Assembly: GCA_951799445.1 (NCBI GenBank) | Contig: OX637293.1 | Coordinates: forward strand, 17,732,001-17,796,000 | Direction: 5' to 3' | Length of the DNA stretch: 64,000 nt | Origin: Pseudisothecium myosuroides | Taxonomy: Eukaryota > Streptophyta > Bryopsida > Hypnales > Lembophyllaceae | Shown here: piece by piece, positions 1-12,500 of the stretch | Numbering within the stretch: the stretch's first letter is position 1 | Layout of the letters: every line of letters starts with the position of its first letter | Position numbers and translations under genes: made by a program | The notes under the pieces: model-generated | What the model was told of the DNA's origin: nothing | Database searches by the model: none | Seen by the model: the letters and a program-made list of their open reading frames with translations, nothing else

Positions 1-2728
1 ATCTTGAGGTTCGCAAACCTGTCGGAGACATCGTTTGTGTCAGTGGCCGCTGCATTGGCTCGATCTTTCAACTGCACTTTCACTTCTGTGAGGAGACAAC
101 AAAAAAATGGCAAGATTGATTCACAAGTTAATTAGGTAGAGATACTACAACCGTAAGGGAACTGATCCCGTCTCCGGTACTGGCCGCTGTTACCAACAGC
201 AAAGCATCCATTGATACACTTGGTAGGACTTATTAGGAGGTGGAGTAAGAACGAATTCACTGCAAGTCTATAGCCGCTGATCTGGGAATGGAATTGGGGT
301 TGTGTACTGTCACTCATCTTTATCTACAATGTCTCACTTAGTATTTCGTATGCAATTCATAGTCATAAACTTAGATCTCAACAAATTTGACTGTTGTACC
401 CAAAGATATCTTCACAGCTCCATACTGATGTATTCCCCCAAAACACACTCCTACATACAGTATGTTGAAATTCCTACAGTGCAACAAATAGCATCCCCAA
501 ACTCAAGCGCTGAAGGGAAGAGGGGCGAAAGTTTGGAGCCTCACCTCGGCTTTCACGAGCTGGTAGATGATCAGGCAGGGTTGGCTTGTCGCTGAAATTG
601 ATTGACACACACGAAAACTTGCGAGGAGCAGGTAGGATCTTCTCAAACTTTGGTGCAACCGCTTGTCGTTCTCTTAAGACAGCAGCATTGGGAGGCACGA
701 CAGTCGCTCGGGGAGAAGACGATGGTTTCAATGTGTCCCCTGTCATGTCGCAGGTTCCCTCGCAAGATGGACCAATGTTTTCTTTCAGTGGCGATGCTTC
801 GGATGCCATGTTTTCGGCATCATCAACGAATCGCACTCTCTCTTTCTTTGAAGGCACAGGAGTTGTGGGCTCCTCTGCATCGAAATTATCTCTGTCAAAT
901 TGCTCACGGATTTTCTCGTACTCAAGTTTCTCAATCATGGCGGCTTCCTCATCAATAACCACGTCCTCGTACTCAACAGGCTTCGGGTCCGCATCTTGTT
1001 GCAACTTCGGTAACCCTGGTGGCAGTTGTTTCTTCCATTCCATGAGCTCAACCTATGAAAGTAAGGACACTAAAACCATCAGTGACCTGATCACATCTCT
1101 ATACTGACCCCTGTTACCAACAGCAACTCATCTATGCAAACACTTGATGGGCCTTCAATTTCTGACCCCTGTTACCAATAGCAACTTATTTGTGCATACA
1201 CTTAGTTGGCCTTCAATTAGCAAGTGGTGTAAGCATGACTTAGCTAAATGTTTATGGCCACTCATCTTCCAGTAGAAATGGTGATGTATACTATTCCTTC
1301 AATAATGGTCTACAAACTCCCTCTTCAAATGAAAGCACAAGATTTAACAATTTGATCTAAAACAATTTGATCTAAAGAAAGATTGGCTCTCGTTCCCAAG
1401 TAATCTCTCCAGTGAGCTCTCCAGTGATCTGCCTATGAAAACACAATAGTGTACATATTGTTTAAAACGCTCAAAGTAATGCAAATTGTATCCTCGACCT
1501 TAACGACGGATTAGGGTTACCGGTGCGTAGAATTTGCTATCTTACATTTTCTTCGTGCATTTCTGCTGCTTTCCGTCGCTCGATTGCCTTGCGTCGCCCC
1601 TTCGAACATCACAAGCCAAACAAACACCACGCCTGAGCTTTAGAAGACGTCCAAAGGGCGAGGGAGGGTTTGCAGAGCAGGTGGTTGTTGAGGTACCTCA
1701 TCCAGCTGCATTTGCTTCGAAACAGCAACACGATTGTTTATGGATTTCGTTTCGCCGTATTTCTTCTTCACCTCCCGAGATCGTTCTCTGATATCTTCCA
1801 AAGATCGCTCCCGGCGTGCCAGAATGTCCTTCTTTTCACCCATAGCTGCCAATCTGTTCCAAAGCTTTTGCTCCTTCTGCAACGCAAGTAGTACAATTAC
1901 CAGGAGGTAATCAAGCAATCCCACGGCTTGCATACAGAAAAGAGCCCCCATCAACGAATTTTTCAGAGCCCCAAAATTCATTCTTTTCACAGTCTTCTTG
2001 AACTTCAAGGCAATGGACCCATCTTACCATGAATGAAGGCTCCTTTCCACTACAGAAAATCTTGAATGCAAGCTTGCCCATGTATTACAAATTATTCTTG
2101 TTACAGTGACACTAATGAAAAACCTCCCCAGCCTCCCTGTTCGAGAATGTTATGTATGATCCAATGTAACACCAAAACAGAGTGACATGGAGTAAATAGA
2201 GTAAAAAACGTTTCTTTGTCAAATAGTGCACAATCAAGAAGCTTTTTGAGCAAACAGCCACTCAATCAAAGAGTGACCAACACAAGATCCAACACTAAAT
2301 GGTGATTGAATCTTATTTATCAATAGGAACACCAATACATGCTGTTTGAATTAGCATTAAACCTACAAAACGGAGTACCATAAAATAAATTGAACGAAGC
2401 ATGTACCTTGACTAAATGGAAATGCACACCCTGTTTGTCCACCACACCGGAGCTTTCGTCCGTATCAATCTCTCCTTCCAAGTCAACTTGGAACAAGAAG
2501 GGGTAACTGCTGACCTTCACAAAGCACTCCGTTGCTGCACAGATTACCCACCCACATATAAATCCTAAAAAAAAAGAGAGAAATTTTTATGCAAATTCAG
2601 AAGAGAATGCAGAAGTGTGATAACTTACTGGTGATGTCGGCCGCTGCAGGATTTACAGTGCGAAGCTGCACATCGATCTTCACCCATGCTTCACTCTCTG
2701 TCCACTGAAAGTCTGGCGAAATTGGCAT
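1..2728 (-). CDS. DNAAF4: DNAAF4/DYX1C1-like axonemal dynein assembly factor (3' end outside window)
   Basis: The family acts in the cytoplasm with HSP90/HSP70 to pre-assemble axonemal dynein arms of motile cilia. Exons read 2728-2629, 2534-2407, 1876-1697, 1599-1546, 1052-545 and 85-1 (continuing). All introns are GT-AG and the phases agree, giving about 351 residues so far. Residues 1 to about 85 form a CS/p23-like domain that aligns without gaps to animal DYX1C1 (PFLFQVDLEGEID, then KEQKLWNRL). A charged helical stretch follows (EKKDILARRERSLEDIRERS). Exon 5 holds the WKKQLPP segment, a low-complexity acidic linker, and the DYX signature PAPRKFSCVSINFSDKPTLP. The C-terminal TPR domain should lie beyond base 1. 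The start ATG opens MPISPDFQW, like the animal MPLQVSDYSW. The join between exons 4 and 5 is a few residues shorter than in animals, so a micro-exon may be missed. No stop or frameshift is seen. Confidence 0.85.
1104..1222. repeat. Tandem intronic duplication (about 57-60 bp, two copies)
   Basis: Two adjacent diverged copies begin CTGACCCCTGTTACCAAyAG and end CCTTCAATT. They lie in the intron between exons 4 and 5 of the DNAAF4-like gene. A third partial copy (GCTGTTACCAACAGCAAAGC) sits in the next intron at about 185-225. A more distant relative lies downstream of the B3 gene at about 54165-54480. This is a dispersed, locally amplified non-coding repeat. Confidence 0.7.
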
Positions 2729-5200
2729 TTTCAATGTTTGGTTTGTTGTCTCTTAGATGATGAATGTCAACAATCAGTCTACCGGCACTTGCAAGCACTG
2801 AATTGGATGTTGAATCACAAAGGTTTTAGGTTTTCAAGGCATCATGAGGGTACCTTCGTGATGAAAAGGTCACATGGGGTAAAATTATAACTTCTCTCTT
2901 GGGATTACAAGAGGAGTTTTAAAATAGTATTCTTGTGAAGATAAATATTTCCCCCCATGGTTGGGAGTTTGTTCACACAAAAGGGAGAAATATAACTTGG
3001 GAGGGGTGGACAAGGACCCCAAAATCCATCTTTTTTAACCCTAGAAGGACAAGACCTACACCGAGGTAGTCTACCAACATTAAATGTTTTTTGAGGCCAT
3101 TGACAGATTGCGAGTTCCCAAGATGTTCTTTGTCATTATGCCTTTGTTGGCGGCTGTTGGGGGAATAAATCTAACGTGGTCGGGAGATTGCCACATCAGA
3201 CAAGGAAATTCCCGATAGCAATATCAAAGTAAATTAATTAAAAATGGAGGACAATATACAAAATCCATTAACAATCCACTGAGTCAATAGTACCTATTTG
3301 TCATTCAAACCGCCCTGATTTGCAATCTAAATACCTTATGGCAAATTCCAAGAAGGGCATATATTTTTTGGAGGTGTGTGCTTGGTTCACAAATCAAATC
3401 CAAATGGCATTATAATTTTTTGAATAAAGTTGTAATTTTTGTGAATTTTTGAAGTGGGTTATCCTAAAATTACAAAATCGCCCATAGAGTAGAGTCATAA
3501 ACATCCTCTTAACAACCCGTAACCACACTTCCTTGTCTCTATTAGCACTTAAATATTGACCAATGAAAAATTGACACATTACCTTTAGCGGCACTAATGC
3601 TTTGATTTTGTCAATGTTAAGTGGATTTGGATGGGTTTGGTGGCAAAATTGGGGCCAAAAGTAGCATGGCGGTTTTAGGCAAATGGCGGTTTTAAGGCAA
3701 GTTTACCTTACCATCAAGAAACATGTTAATGGCATAAAAAAGGAATGAATTCATTGAGGTTTTGTGAGAATGAAGGGTGGAGAGGTTGCTTTATAGTGAA
3801 ATGCATTGTCCATCATAAATTTTCAAAAGGTATGAAATAATTTGAATTTGAGAGCTTAACTATTCATTGTCGAAATAGAAGAATTGTTTTCAAAGTAGGA
3901 TTTCAAACCTCGTTTAGGCATAGTAGAATAAATAATTTCAAAATAATTTCAATTAAAAAAAGTTGAAAAATCAATTTAAGTTTCATCTCCAAAAAAAAAA
4001 ATTTGAACAAATTCAAATAGAATGTTTGAAAATGTAAAAAAAAATCCCTTCCAACCCCTCTTTGAAATTTGTCCATAACTTTTGATTGGAGGCTCAAAAT
4101 CTAAAATGGATTTTTGGAAGTGAAAGTTAGCTTGATTTCCCACATTAATTTAGTTCAACATTTTCTGAGAAAAGTTATTCTACTATGACTAAATGAGGTC
4201 TAAAATTTTGTTTTTAACACAATTTCTGCTTTTGAGTTCATCTGCTACTAATTGTATTTTATATATCCCACATGAGTTGTGTTACCTACTACTACCCCAC
4301 TTTTTTAAAGAGCTTGTCTTCTCCTTTTTCAATATTCATTGTGAGAGGCTTTTGAAGCTATGAGTTATAGTTGCTGAATTTGTCTAAATTTTGTTAATGT
4401 AAAGCCGAACTCTTTAAAAAATGCCAGAGCTTCATTAATTGGAGTTTTAGAAATAGCATGGCAAATCTGGTCCATTGGCCCATCAATCATCAACATCATC
4501 GAGAAGCAATCATGAGGTGTCTATGAAAAATCCAGTAAGTGGGAACTTGTAGAATTTGTGAGGAAAGCGGGGATGGAAACCAAACTAAAATAGTCTCCCA
4601 AAGGCCTCAGAAATCATCTAATGATATAATTATATTCATGGATGAATAGGTGCATTTTTTTCCCTATAATATCCCTAAAAGTTATTCATCAGATTTTTTT
4701 GTCCACCTCAATGGTTTTGGATTAAGATATCTATCTACTATTTCCTATTTTGTTTATCATCCACCACAGCACACATGCACATTGAGTCTCATAAGTCACC
4801 AACAAAGCATTGTTACTAAGCTAATAAATTCAAAAAATACCTCATTCTAATTGCAACCCTATATAACCCAATTTTGCTTTGTTGCAACCAAGTATACTTT
4901 GGTTCACACTGTGAAAGCATGGTGTAGAATTGGGATTGAAAGGATTGGAATTGGATAATCAAGTGATGATCTATGAATTTACTAAATACAACCATGTGAT
5001 TTTTACACATACACAAGGCTCATTCATTATATCTTAATCTTAAAGGGTACTTTTGGATTATCATTACAACCTTGTAGGAAATGAATTCCTATAAATTCAT
5101 AGTTCTAGAATGGGATTTTTAGGATTTTGGGCATAGTCCTATGATGTCAATCTTTTGAAGGTAGGTGAATGTATTTGCTTTCAAGGATTATAATTTTTTT
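2729..5200. other. AT-rich intergenic spacer upstream of DNAAF4
   Basis: No convincing gene is present. The first few hundred bases must contain the promoter and 5' UTR of the DNAAF4-like gene, but I see no clear core element. The rest is homopolymer-rich and non-coding. Confidence 0.6.
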
Positions 5201-5757
5201 ATTTCATTTGGTAATTGGGAGAAAAAGTTATGCCCTCCAAAGCACAGATTGCTAGAGCTCATACAGTGGGGAAAAAAATGTTGAAAATTCATAATTAAAT
5301 TCTTAAATTTATATTTATCGGTAGAGTATGTTGTGTCTTCATGGAAAATTTTTATTCTATTCATTTAGATTAGTGAGGTGAGTTATGAAGAGTATTGTGT
5401 TGCAGACAATTGTGACATCTTTTTGAAAAAATAAAATACAAGATTCGTTTTCGAATTCAATTTTTACAATTCTTCAAAACAAACAAGTCTATAGGATACA
5501 TAAGACTTGCTACTCCATTCTCACCATTTGAATTGATATTTTTCTATTCCATTTTAGAATTATAAGCAATTTAATTTTCCTTTCCACATTGTACCTACTT
5601 CTACTAATCAATGTTTTTAAGAATGATTTATTTATTTTTAAATTGCAAGTCTTTTTCTAGATTTTCAACTCAATTCCCCACCATGAAGATTTAAATCACA
5701 AAACTTTGTAGTGCAAAAAAAATTAAGTTAAAAGGACTGAAAGTCTCAAAACCTTCA
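5200..5757. mobile_element. Remnant of the about 935-bp TTAA-flanked MITE family
   Basis: Internal segments match the copy at 54919-55852. Examples are the GTACCTACTTCTACT segment, CTCAACTCAATTC followed by AAGATTTAAA, and AAAACTTTGTAGTGCAAAAA. The end is interrupted at TTAA 5758-5761, where a shorter sister element begins, so this looks like a nested insertion. Confidence 0.55.
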
Positions 5758-5761
5758 TTAA

Positions 5762-6120
5762 CCCCTAAAGAACCATGAGTGCAGATTTTGAATAATGAAT
5801 GAACGAAAACACGTCCCAAACTCACCGTAATGTGTTTTCCTTCCATCAATTTTTTTTAAGATTCTTATATTAGTTCTTTAACATTCGTATGGTTCAGATT
5901 ATGAAGATTTTGCTTTGCAAATATTCTATAATTCAAAAGGTAGTAGGATGTCTAACCTCGAAAAGTAACTTTTTCAGTTCAAAAAATGACCCTTCAAAAG
6001 TGACTTGAATCAAAAATCAAATAAAAATCTTCAAAAATCACTATAATTATAATCAATATTGAGAAATTAAATATATTTTAAACTTTATAATTGAGAAAAT
6101 AATTGGTTGGAGTATGGAAA
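5762..6120. mobile_element. Partial copy of the about 570-bp TTAA-flanked MITE family
   Basis: It starts with CCCCTAAAGAACCATGAG directly after TTAA (5758-5761). The next 300 bp or so are the reverse complement of the right half of the complete copy at 41496-42063, sharing GAACATAAACACGTCCCAAA-like and CTTTGCAAATATTCTATAA segments. The distal terminus is not visible, so this copy is truncated. Confidence 0.6.
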
Positions 6121-6360
6121 TGGAAGATTCAAAACTGAACAAAAAATTGGTAGGATCAACAATCAATTGGTGTGCAAAAATAAAAGGGGGGTATGTAGTC
6201 ACCTCCTTTACGAAATTATTAGATTTTAGCTGCTTGCCATTTCAAAGCTAAAGTTAATACCTAGGTTGCTAAAGCAATATGTTTACAGATAAGGCAGGTA
6301 TTACTTTAGGGTTGGTTGTTGAAGGAACTTGGATTGCTTCGATATGCCCAAGGGGAGGTA

Positions 6361-7902
6361 CAGTGACTCCAAAAACTGAGTCTATACTTCATTCAATTTC
6401 ACTCCGTGCGCCATATTTTGAAAAGAAGTGGACAAAATCCAACTGAGTAAACATAAATGTCGTAGTACTCTTTGTGTACTACAATCCTAAAAAAACTTGA
6501 AGCAAAAAGCAATTACGGTTTGGAAGTAAATGAATTCCAAAGCTAACAACCCCATAGACTCAGTTTTTGGAGTGGGTTTCATAATCACTCTAAAAATTGC
6601 CTATGCATCTTTCTTGAGCTTCAATGGCTTGAATATTTTATTGCATGTTGTTGTACACCATTTAAGACCCACCCCCATGGATATTGTAAAAATTTGATAA
6701 ATGCGTGCTTCAAAAAAAATTATAAATAGAAAAAAATGTAATTAATATTAATTTGAATGGAATTTGAAGATTTTCAATGAATCAAAGACTTGAGATGTCA
6801 TTTACTTTCATAGATGATCTATAGGTTGCAATTTGAACCGTTGTTGCATCTGTTTTGACTAGATTTGAAAATATTTGTCTTAATATACTATTAATACAAA
6901 TCATTTTAATTTATATTTAGCAACAAAATCAATTATTTTGATCGCAATCTTTTTGAGTCCAGCATATTAGTTTGTAAGGGTTGTATTTAGTACATTTGTT
7001 TGAATTATAGGTGATTCAATATGATATGACAACAATAAAAGTAAATCCAGAATATTGAGTTATTTGCAATAAAATCCTTTAATTGAAATCCAATAATGTA
7101 TTAATGCATTAAATTTATATATTTTGTATGTTATAGAATAAGAAAAATATATATAACAAAATATTGACAATCGCAATTGATAAAAATAAAAATAAGGCAT
7201 ATTGTCAATATTCTGGTTTTATTTTTGTTGTTGTCATATCATATTGAATCACCTATAATTCAAACAAATGTACTAAATACAACCCTTACAAACTAATATG
7301 CTGGATTCAAAAAGATTGCGGTCAAAATAATTGATTTTGTTGCTAAATATAAATTAAAATGACTTGTATTAATAGTATATTAAGACAAATATTTTCAAAT
7401 CTAGTCAAAACAGATGCAACAATGGTTCAAATTGCAACCTATAGATCATCTATGAAAGTAAATGACATTTCAAGTCTTTGATTCATTGAAAATCTTCAAA
7501 TTCCATTCAAATTAATATTAATTACATTTTTTTCTATTTATAATTTTTTTTGAAGCACGCATTTGTCAAATTTTTACAATATTCATAGGGGTGGATCTTA
7601 AATGGTGTACAACAACATGCAATAAAATATTCAAACCATTGAAGCTCAAGAAAGATGCATAGGCAATTTTTAGAGTGATTATGAAACCCACCGCAAAAAC
7701 TGAGTCTATGGGGTGGTTAGCTTTGGAATTCATTTACTTCCAAACCGTAATTGCTTTTTGCTTCAAATTTTTTTAGGATTGTAGTACACAAAGAGTACTA
7801 CAACATTCATGTTTACTCAATTGGATTTTGTCCATTTCTTTTCAACATATGGCGCACGGAGTGAAATTGAATGAAGTATAGACTCAGTTTTTGGAGTCAC
7901 TG
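6361..7902. mobile_element. 1542-bp foldback element with 698-bp near-identical arms, TA-flanked
   Basis: The left arm (6361-7058) and right arm (7205-7902) are inverted copies of equal length. Read by eye they differ at only a few percent of positions, without indels. They enclose a loop of about 146 bp. The outer ends are CAGTGACTCCAAAAACTGAG and its complement, each flanked by TA (6359-6360 and 7903-7904), suggesting a Tc1/mariner-type target duplication. Each arm also contains an inner inverted copy of the terminus (ATAGACTCAGTTTTTGG at about 6555-6575), so each arm itself begins with an element of about 215 bp. No coding sequence is seen. A transcript would fold into a long double-stranded RNA. 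Confidence 0.85.
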
Positions 7903-8102
7903 TATTGCTTTAGGGTTAGTCGTGACAACTACTTTGTCATTTGCATCTACCCAATGTAATGAAAGTTGGAATTTTGTTTCAAAACTAGTATGTCTTTGAG
8001 AGAAGAGAAGTGTAGCCTTTGCAAATTTGAAGTTGAAGGAAAGTGGTGGTGAGAATTTAATGCAAGTGGAAATGAACCGGGAGATTTTGATACAATACTT
8101 AG

Positions 8103-8539
8103 AGCATCCTCAATGAGACGTTTGTGGACGCACTACAACGGGAAGTTTTGCATGGGTTACAAAAAACACTGAAAACTTGACCCAATGTTGACGACACCTT
8201 CCACGTTACCTTCATGGGCTCTGCATTTCCTGGCTCCAGCATGGCAAAAACTCATCTTTTGTTGTGCCCTCCAAACTCCTCTGGCACTCCTTGGTCAACA
8301 ACAATAATAGCAACAATTGAGTGTAGATTCCAACGTAGTTCCTACTTCCTACCCCAAACCTTTCCCACCAACCGTTACACCTCCCACTTCCCTCACTTCC
8401 ATGTTTGCGCCGTTTGCAATTTCAAGTGTTCTGCGTCGCATTGAGGCGCCAGGGATGGGAAAAGCTGCAGTGAAGAAAAGGGTACGGGAAAAGGGTACTG
8501 TTGCAGTGTTTTTTCACTGGCGTAGCATTGAGGATGCTC
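8103..8539. mobile_element. PIF/Harbinger (Tourist-like) MITE, 437 bp
   Basis: Terminal inverted repeats are GAGCATCCTCAATG at the left and CATTGAGGATGCTC at the right. Flanking TTA occurs on both sides (8100-8102 and 8540-8542), the 3-bp target duplication typical of PIF/Harbinger. It is more GC-rich than its surroundings. Short open frames cross its right boundary, so they are not genes. Confidence 0.8.
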
Positions 8540-9578
8540 TTATACAAAGAGGGGGCAAATTACCGGGCAGCTTTGAAGTCTTTCCGGACGCTGCAATGAC
8601 CAGAGGGTCCACAGTGGGTCATCAATATCCAAAGAAACAACAGGCATCGTGACTCAAGCAAAAAACCAGTACACATAACAGCTAGCAGGCACCGCACGTG
8701 AGCACTGCACATCCCAAGCCAAAACATCGTGTCACGTACTTGACAGAGAATTGCGAGTCAAATCAGAGTGTTCAGTTTCCTTCAGACTTGCTGCAGTAAA
8801 CCACGTTGACACAGTGAAATTCATCGTTCCCAAGAAAAAGCCTTTGAAACTTTCAACGCGAGTCGGCAAACGATATGGAGCGAAAAAACGATCTGATTGG
8901 CATGCAACCAGTAGTCGAACCCACACAACCTGAAGGCACGGAATTCTATTATCAAGCCAAGCTTGAAGTGGCAAAAAGCATTTTGAAACATATATCACAA
9001 ATGTGAAGTCATCTCCAAATGACAGTGAAAAAATCCATGACAATCGCCATTAACATATAACGAAATGCAAACATCTCCAAACCGAAATTGAAAATGCCAA
9101 AAAAATTCACATTTACACGAACCATTGCTGCATCAACCCCCAGATGGAGAAAGACCATGATATTATCAGAGCTTCCATACTTCACAAAAGGAAGCTGTTG
9201 TGGATTTGATTATCAATGACCACCACCAGCTAAATGCATATACAAGCCTACCAGGCAAACCTTGCACCCACATCCCATGCCAGTCAACCTAAGCCCCCCA
9301 TGTTGGCAAACGTAGGAGGTCTTCCAAACATATAGTATTTACGCCTACAAAATTCTTTACGACACTCTCCCAAGTCGAAGGACGGATATAAAATTGCCGC
9401 CCAAACCAGTGCCACTCCCATCCTCTTTCAATTGCCTTCCACCTCCTTCGAATGTCACCGCCTAATCAACCCGCGACATTGCATCGCAATTGTAAACTCC
9501 TTTCCTTGGGAGAACATAATCACTGAGAGGGACTTCGCACGTTCAATTAAACATCACCAGGTGCCAACCACTCTTCCC
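8540..9578. other. Spacer downstream of the nucleobase transporter gene
   Basis: No gene is recognised. The part nearest 9579 should be the 3' UTR of the transporter, which is transcribed from the minus strand. The rest is moderate-GC sequence with no repeat that I could identify. Confidence 0.5.
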
Positions 9579-12500
9579 TTATGTTGGAGGGAAGAACTTG
9601 TGCATGCCCATTGGCAGTCGGTAAAACTCGTAATTGCGAGGGTCGTGACCAAAATGCCTGAACTTGCGCGTCCATAGCATACCCCTGTCCCTCTTGGAAA
9701 CATGTCGGGTCAGTGTAACGTCAAGCACTGTCGCCACAATGAATGTCACGATCACCTGAGCGCCGAAGAACACGTTGAGGATGTCGTTGAACTGATTCAC
9801 ACACCAAATACAACCGTAAGTGAAGGCACAACATATACAAGAAAACGAAACGCAAGTTAGGGCACTGCAATGAATTACTAAAGAAGGGCACTCACCCAGC
9901 GGGCACCGGTATGCACAGGACCATGTCCAGCCCTCAAAGCAAACTCCGAAAAGTACTGAGGTACAGATAAGCCCATGAAAAGGGAGAATCCAACAACAAA
10001 GATGTTGCGAGTCAAGTTCATGTTTGCAAACTGCAACTGAGAGATTCCAGTGCCCACTGCAGAACACCACATATTCACCATTAGTCATGCATGTCACTGC
10101 AACAACACACAACCAGAGGGTCCACAAGTGAACTGAACCAGAGAGTACAAGCAATTGAAGAGGTTGGAACCGGATACTCACCAACCATTCCGAAGGTGAT
10201 GCACAGAATAGCCGCCACAATGGGTTGAGGAATCGAGGCAAACACAGCGCCAAATTTCCCTGAACAACAAACACAACCATCATTAGTGGCACTTTAAGTA
10301 CGCTCTCAACAGTCAGACAAAGAGTCATACAGCGCAGGCCCGGAGAAAATGCAGTGCATGATTCATACCAAAGATGGCGAAGAAGAACATGAAGATTGCT
10401 GCAACCTGGACCGTTCTTCTGCTTCCCACTCGGGTCAACCCAACCAGACCCACGTTCTCACTGCACAGTACCAGGGTGTCGTCAGGTCAGGTACCAAAAA
10501 AATGTCAAGCACGTAGGAAAACACGAGGGAATAGGTCGCCACGACTTACGGTGCCACTGTGGCGCCTGTGAAGGTGCCCCAGAATCCATTCAGCAACAGC
10601 CCGATCCCCTGCCATCCAACGCCTCTACTGATGACATAGGGGGGAGGTGGAGTTGCTCCTGCCAGCCGAGAAACAGCGTAGAATCCACCCGTGGACTGAA
10701 ACATAGCAGATGTTCAAAATTACAGATTCATTAGAGGAACATATTACTGGAGTATAATAAATAACATTAGAGAAACATAAGTCACTTCTACTAGGTCATG
10801 AATAACAGCAAACGGAATAATCTAATTATATAGGCGGGAGTTGTCACGACCATCAGTCACCAAATTGGTCACGCTTTCATCAATAGTTCTTAATCCAAGA
10901 AAGAGATTCATTCATTCAATTGAACCTGGCTACTTGGTCCAATCACTGCTGCAATTCAACCGGCTCCGTACTGGATTATAATAAACAAAAAGGTTGAGAA
11001 AGTCACCTCTATAAGGGAAGCAAACGCAGCTGCCATGACACCAAAAACATCACCCACGTCGAACGTAGGGCTACCCCACTGGAACGGGTACGGAAATCGC
11101 ACCCTGAGAAATTTGAGTACAAAACAGAGTGAGCACAAAGAATATGGGACACTCAGACCTCACTGAAATTGCACATTAATAGGTCACTGAGGTGGCAGAA
11201 GCCTACCATGGCGCCCCAGAAACCAGGCCAGAACGATCAGTCCTGCAGTTCCGCTGGCCAAGTGCAGTTGCATGGTCGTAAGCGCCAGCCACCGTCAGGA
11301 TGACCGCAAAGATCCACACAATCGCCACGCCTAAGATGATCGGGTAGAGCTCGAAGCCGTGATGACCACGATGGTGGTAATGTCGCAGGTACTGAAACCA
11401 TCAGAAATGGAAGGGTGAAGTTAGTTCAACACAAACGGAACCCTCGGTTGCCAAGACAAGATTGAAATACAAGCAACACGAAGTACACCAGAAAGGTCGA
11501 CAGTTTACCGATGAAAAGAGAAGAATGAAGAGGAGAGCAGGGATACCAATCTCAACGCACTTGGCCACCTGGTGAAAATAGCCACGCACAGAACGTCAGA
11601 CAAGGAACAACGCCATTTCATTAATCACAGAGGATTGATAAGGTTAGTCCAAGCGGCGTATGAGACAGGAACTCACCCCGGGAAAGCCGCGCTCAAAGAG
11701 CCCCAATCCTACCATTGTTGTCACTGGGGCGATCACAATGGGGCTAATATACCTGCAACAGAATCAACGATATGTCAAAACAAGCAGGAGCCAAGCGTTA
11801 GATTCACAAAGTTCTCAAGGGGAAGTTAATAAAGATGTAGAAGGGAATTAGGTCATACTACGAAAAATAATATAAAATTGTTGTCTTGATGTTGTCTTAA
11901 TAGGAGTCAATACAACATTAAGCTAATATTGCCAAGATAAGTAGTATCATGCGAACATGAAGCTGACAACACTAGTGTTACACTAACAGTAACAGTAATT
12001 AGAAACGAGGACGATATGAATCTAATACCTATAACTTAACATTAAAAACTGTCCATCTAATAGGGAAGGGTGCGGGAGGGGTGTTGCATCAAAGCCAAGA
12101 CCTCATAGTTATGCCCCAGAGACCGCTGAAACCAAGAATTATGTTCAAAGCCGATCCAGCGATGAAAGCTCCTTGTGTGGCACGCATCGCTCTCTTAAAC
12201 CTCTGCAACAATACACAGATGATGTTCATTTAGAGTTTCTAATACAATCTGAAACCAAGATCTGAATACATATTTCGAAAGGAACATAAAATGATGGTTT
12301 CTAAACGAGGAGTACCTCATGAGGATCTGGGATATTAATGATGCCATCTCTGTTAACGATGGATAAAAGCATAGGTAAGAAATAAAACGAATTTCCCATC
12401 ACAACTGGGAGTCTAGCTCCGAAAAAAGTCTGCAACAAAGTGTTGACTGCGGAAACGAATAGCGCAGACTGAACAACTCTGGCTAGGTCATGCTGCACAC

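Noticed and set aside
474..1043. First read as an URI/prefoldin-type or RNA polymerase II-associated protein
   Set aside because: Adding the upstream exons (CS-like domain, KEQKLW helix) and the PAPRKF...INF motif fits DNAAF4/DYX1C1 in order and without gaps, so the URI idea was dropped.
8214..8652. Open frames of 76 and 111 codons on the plus strand
   Set aside because: They cross the boundary of a MITE with clear terminal repeats and TTA duplications and resemble no protein family.
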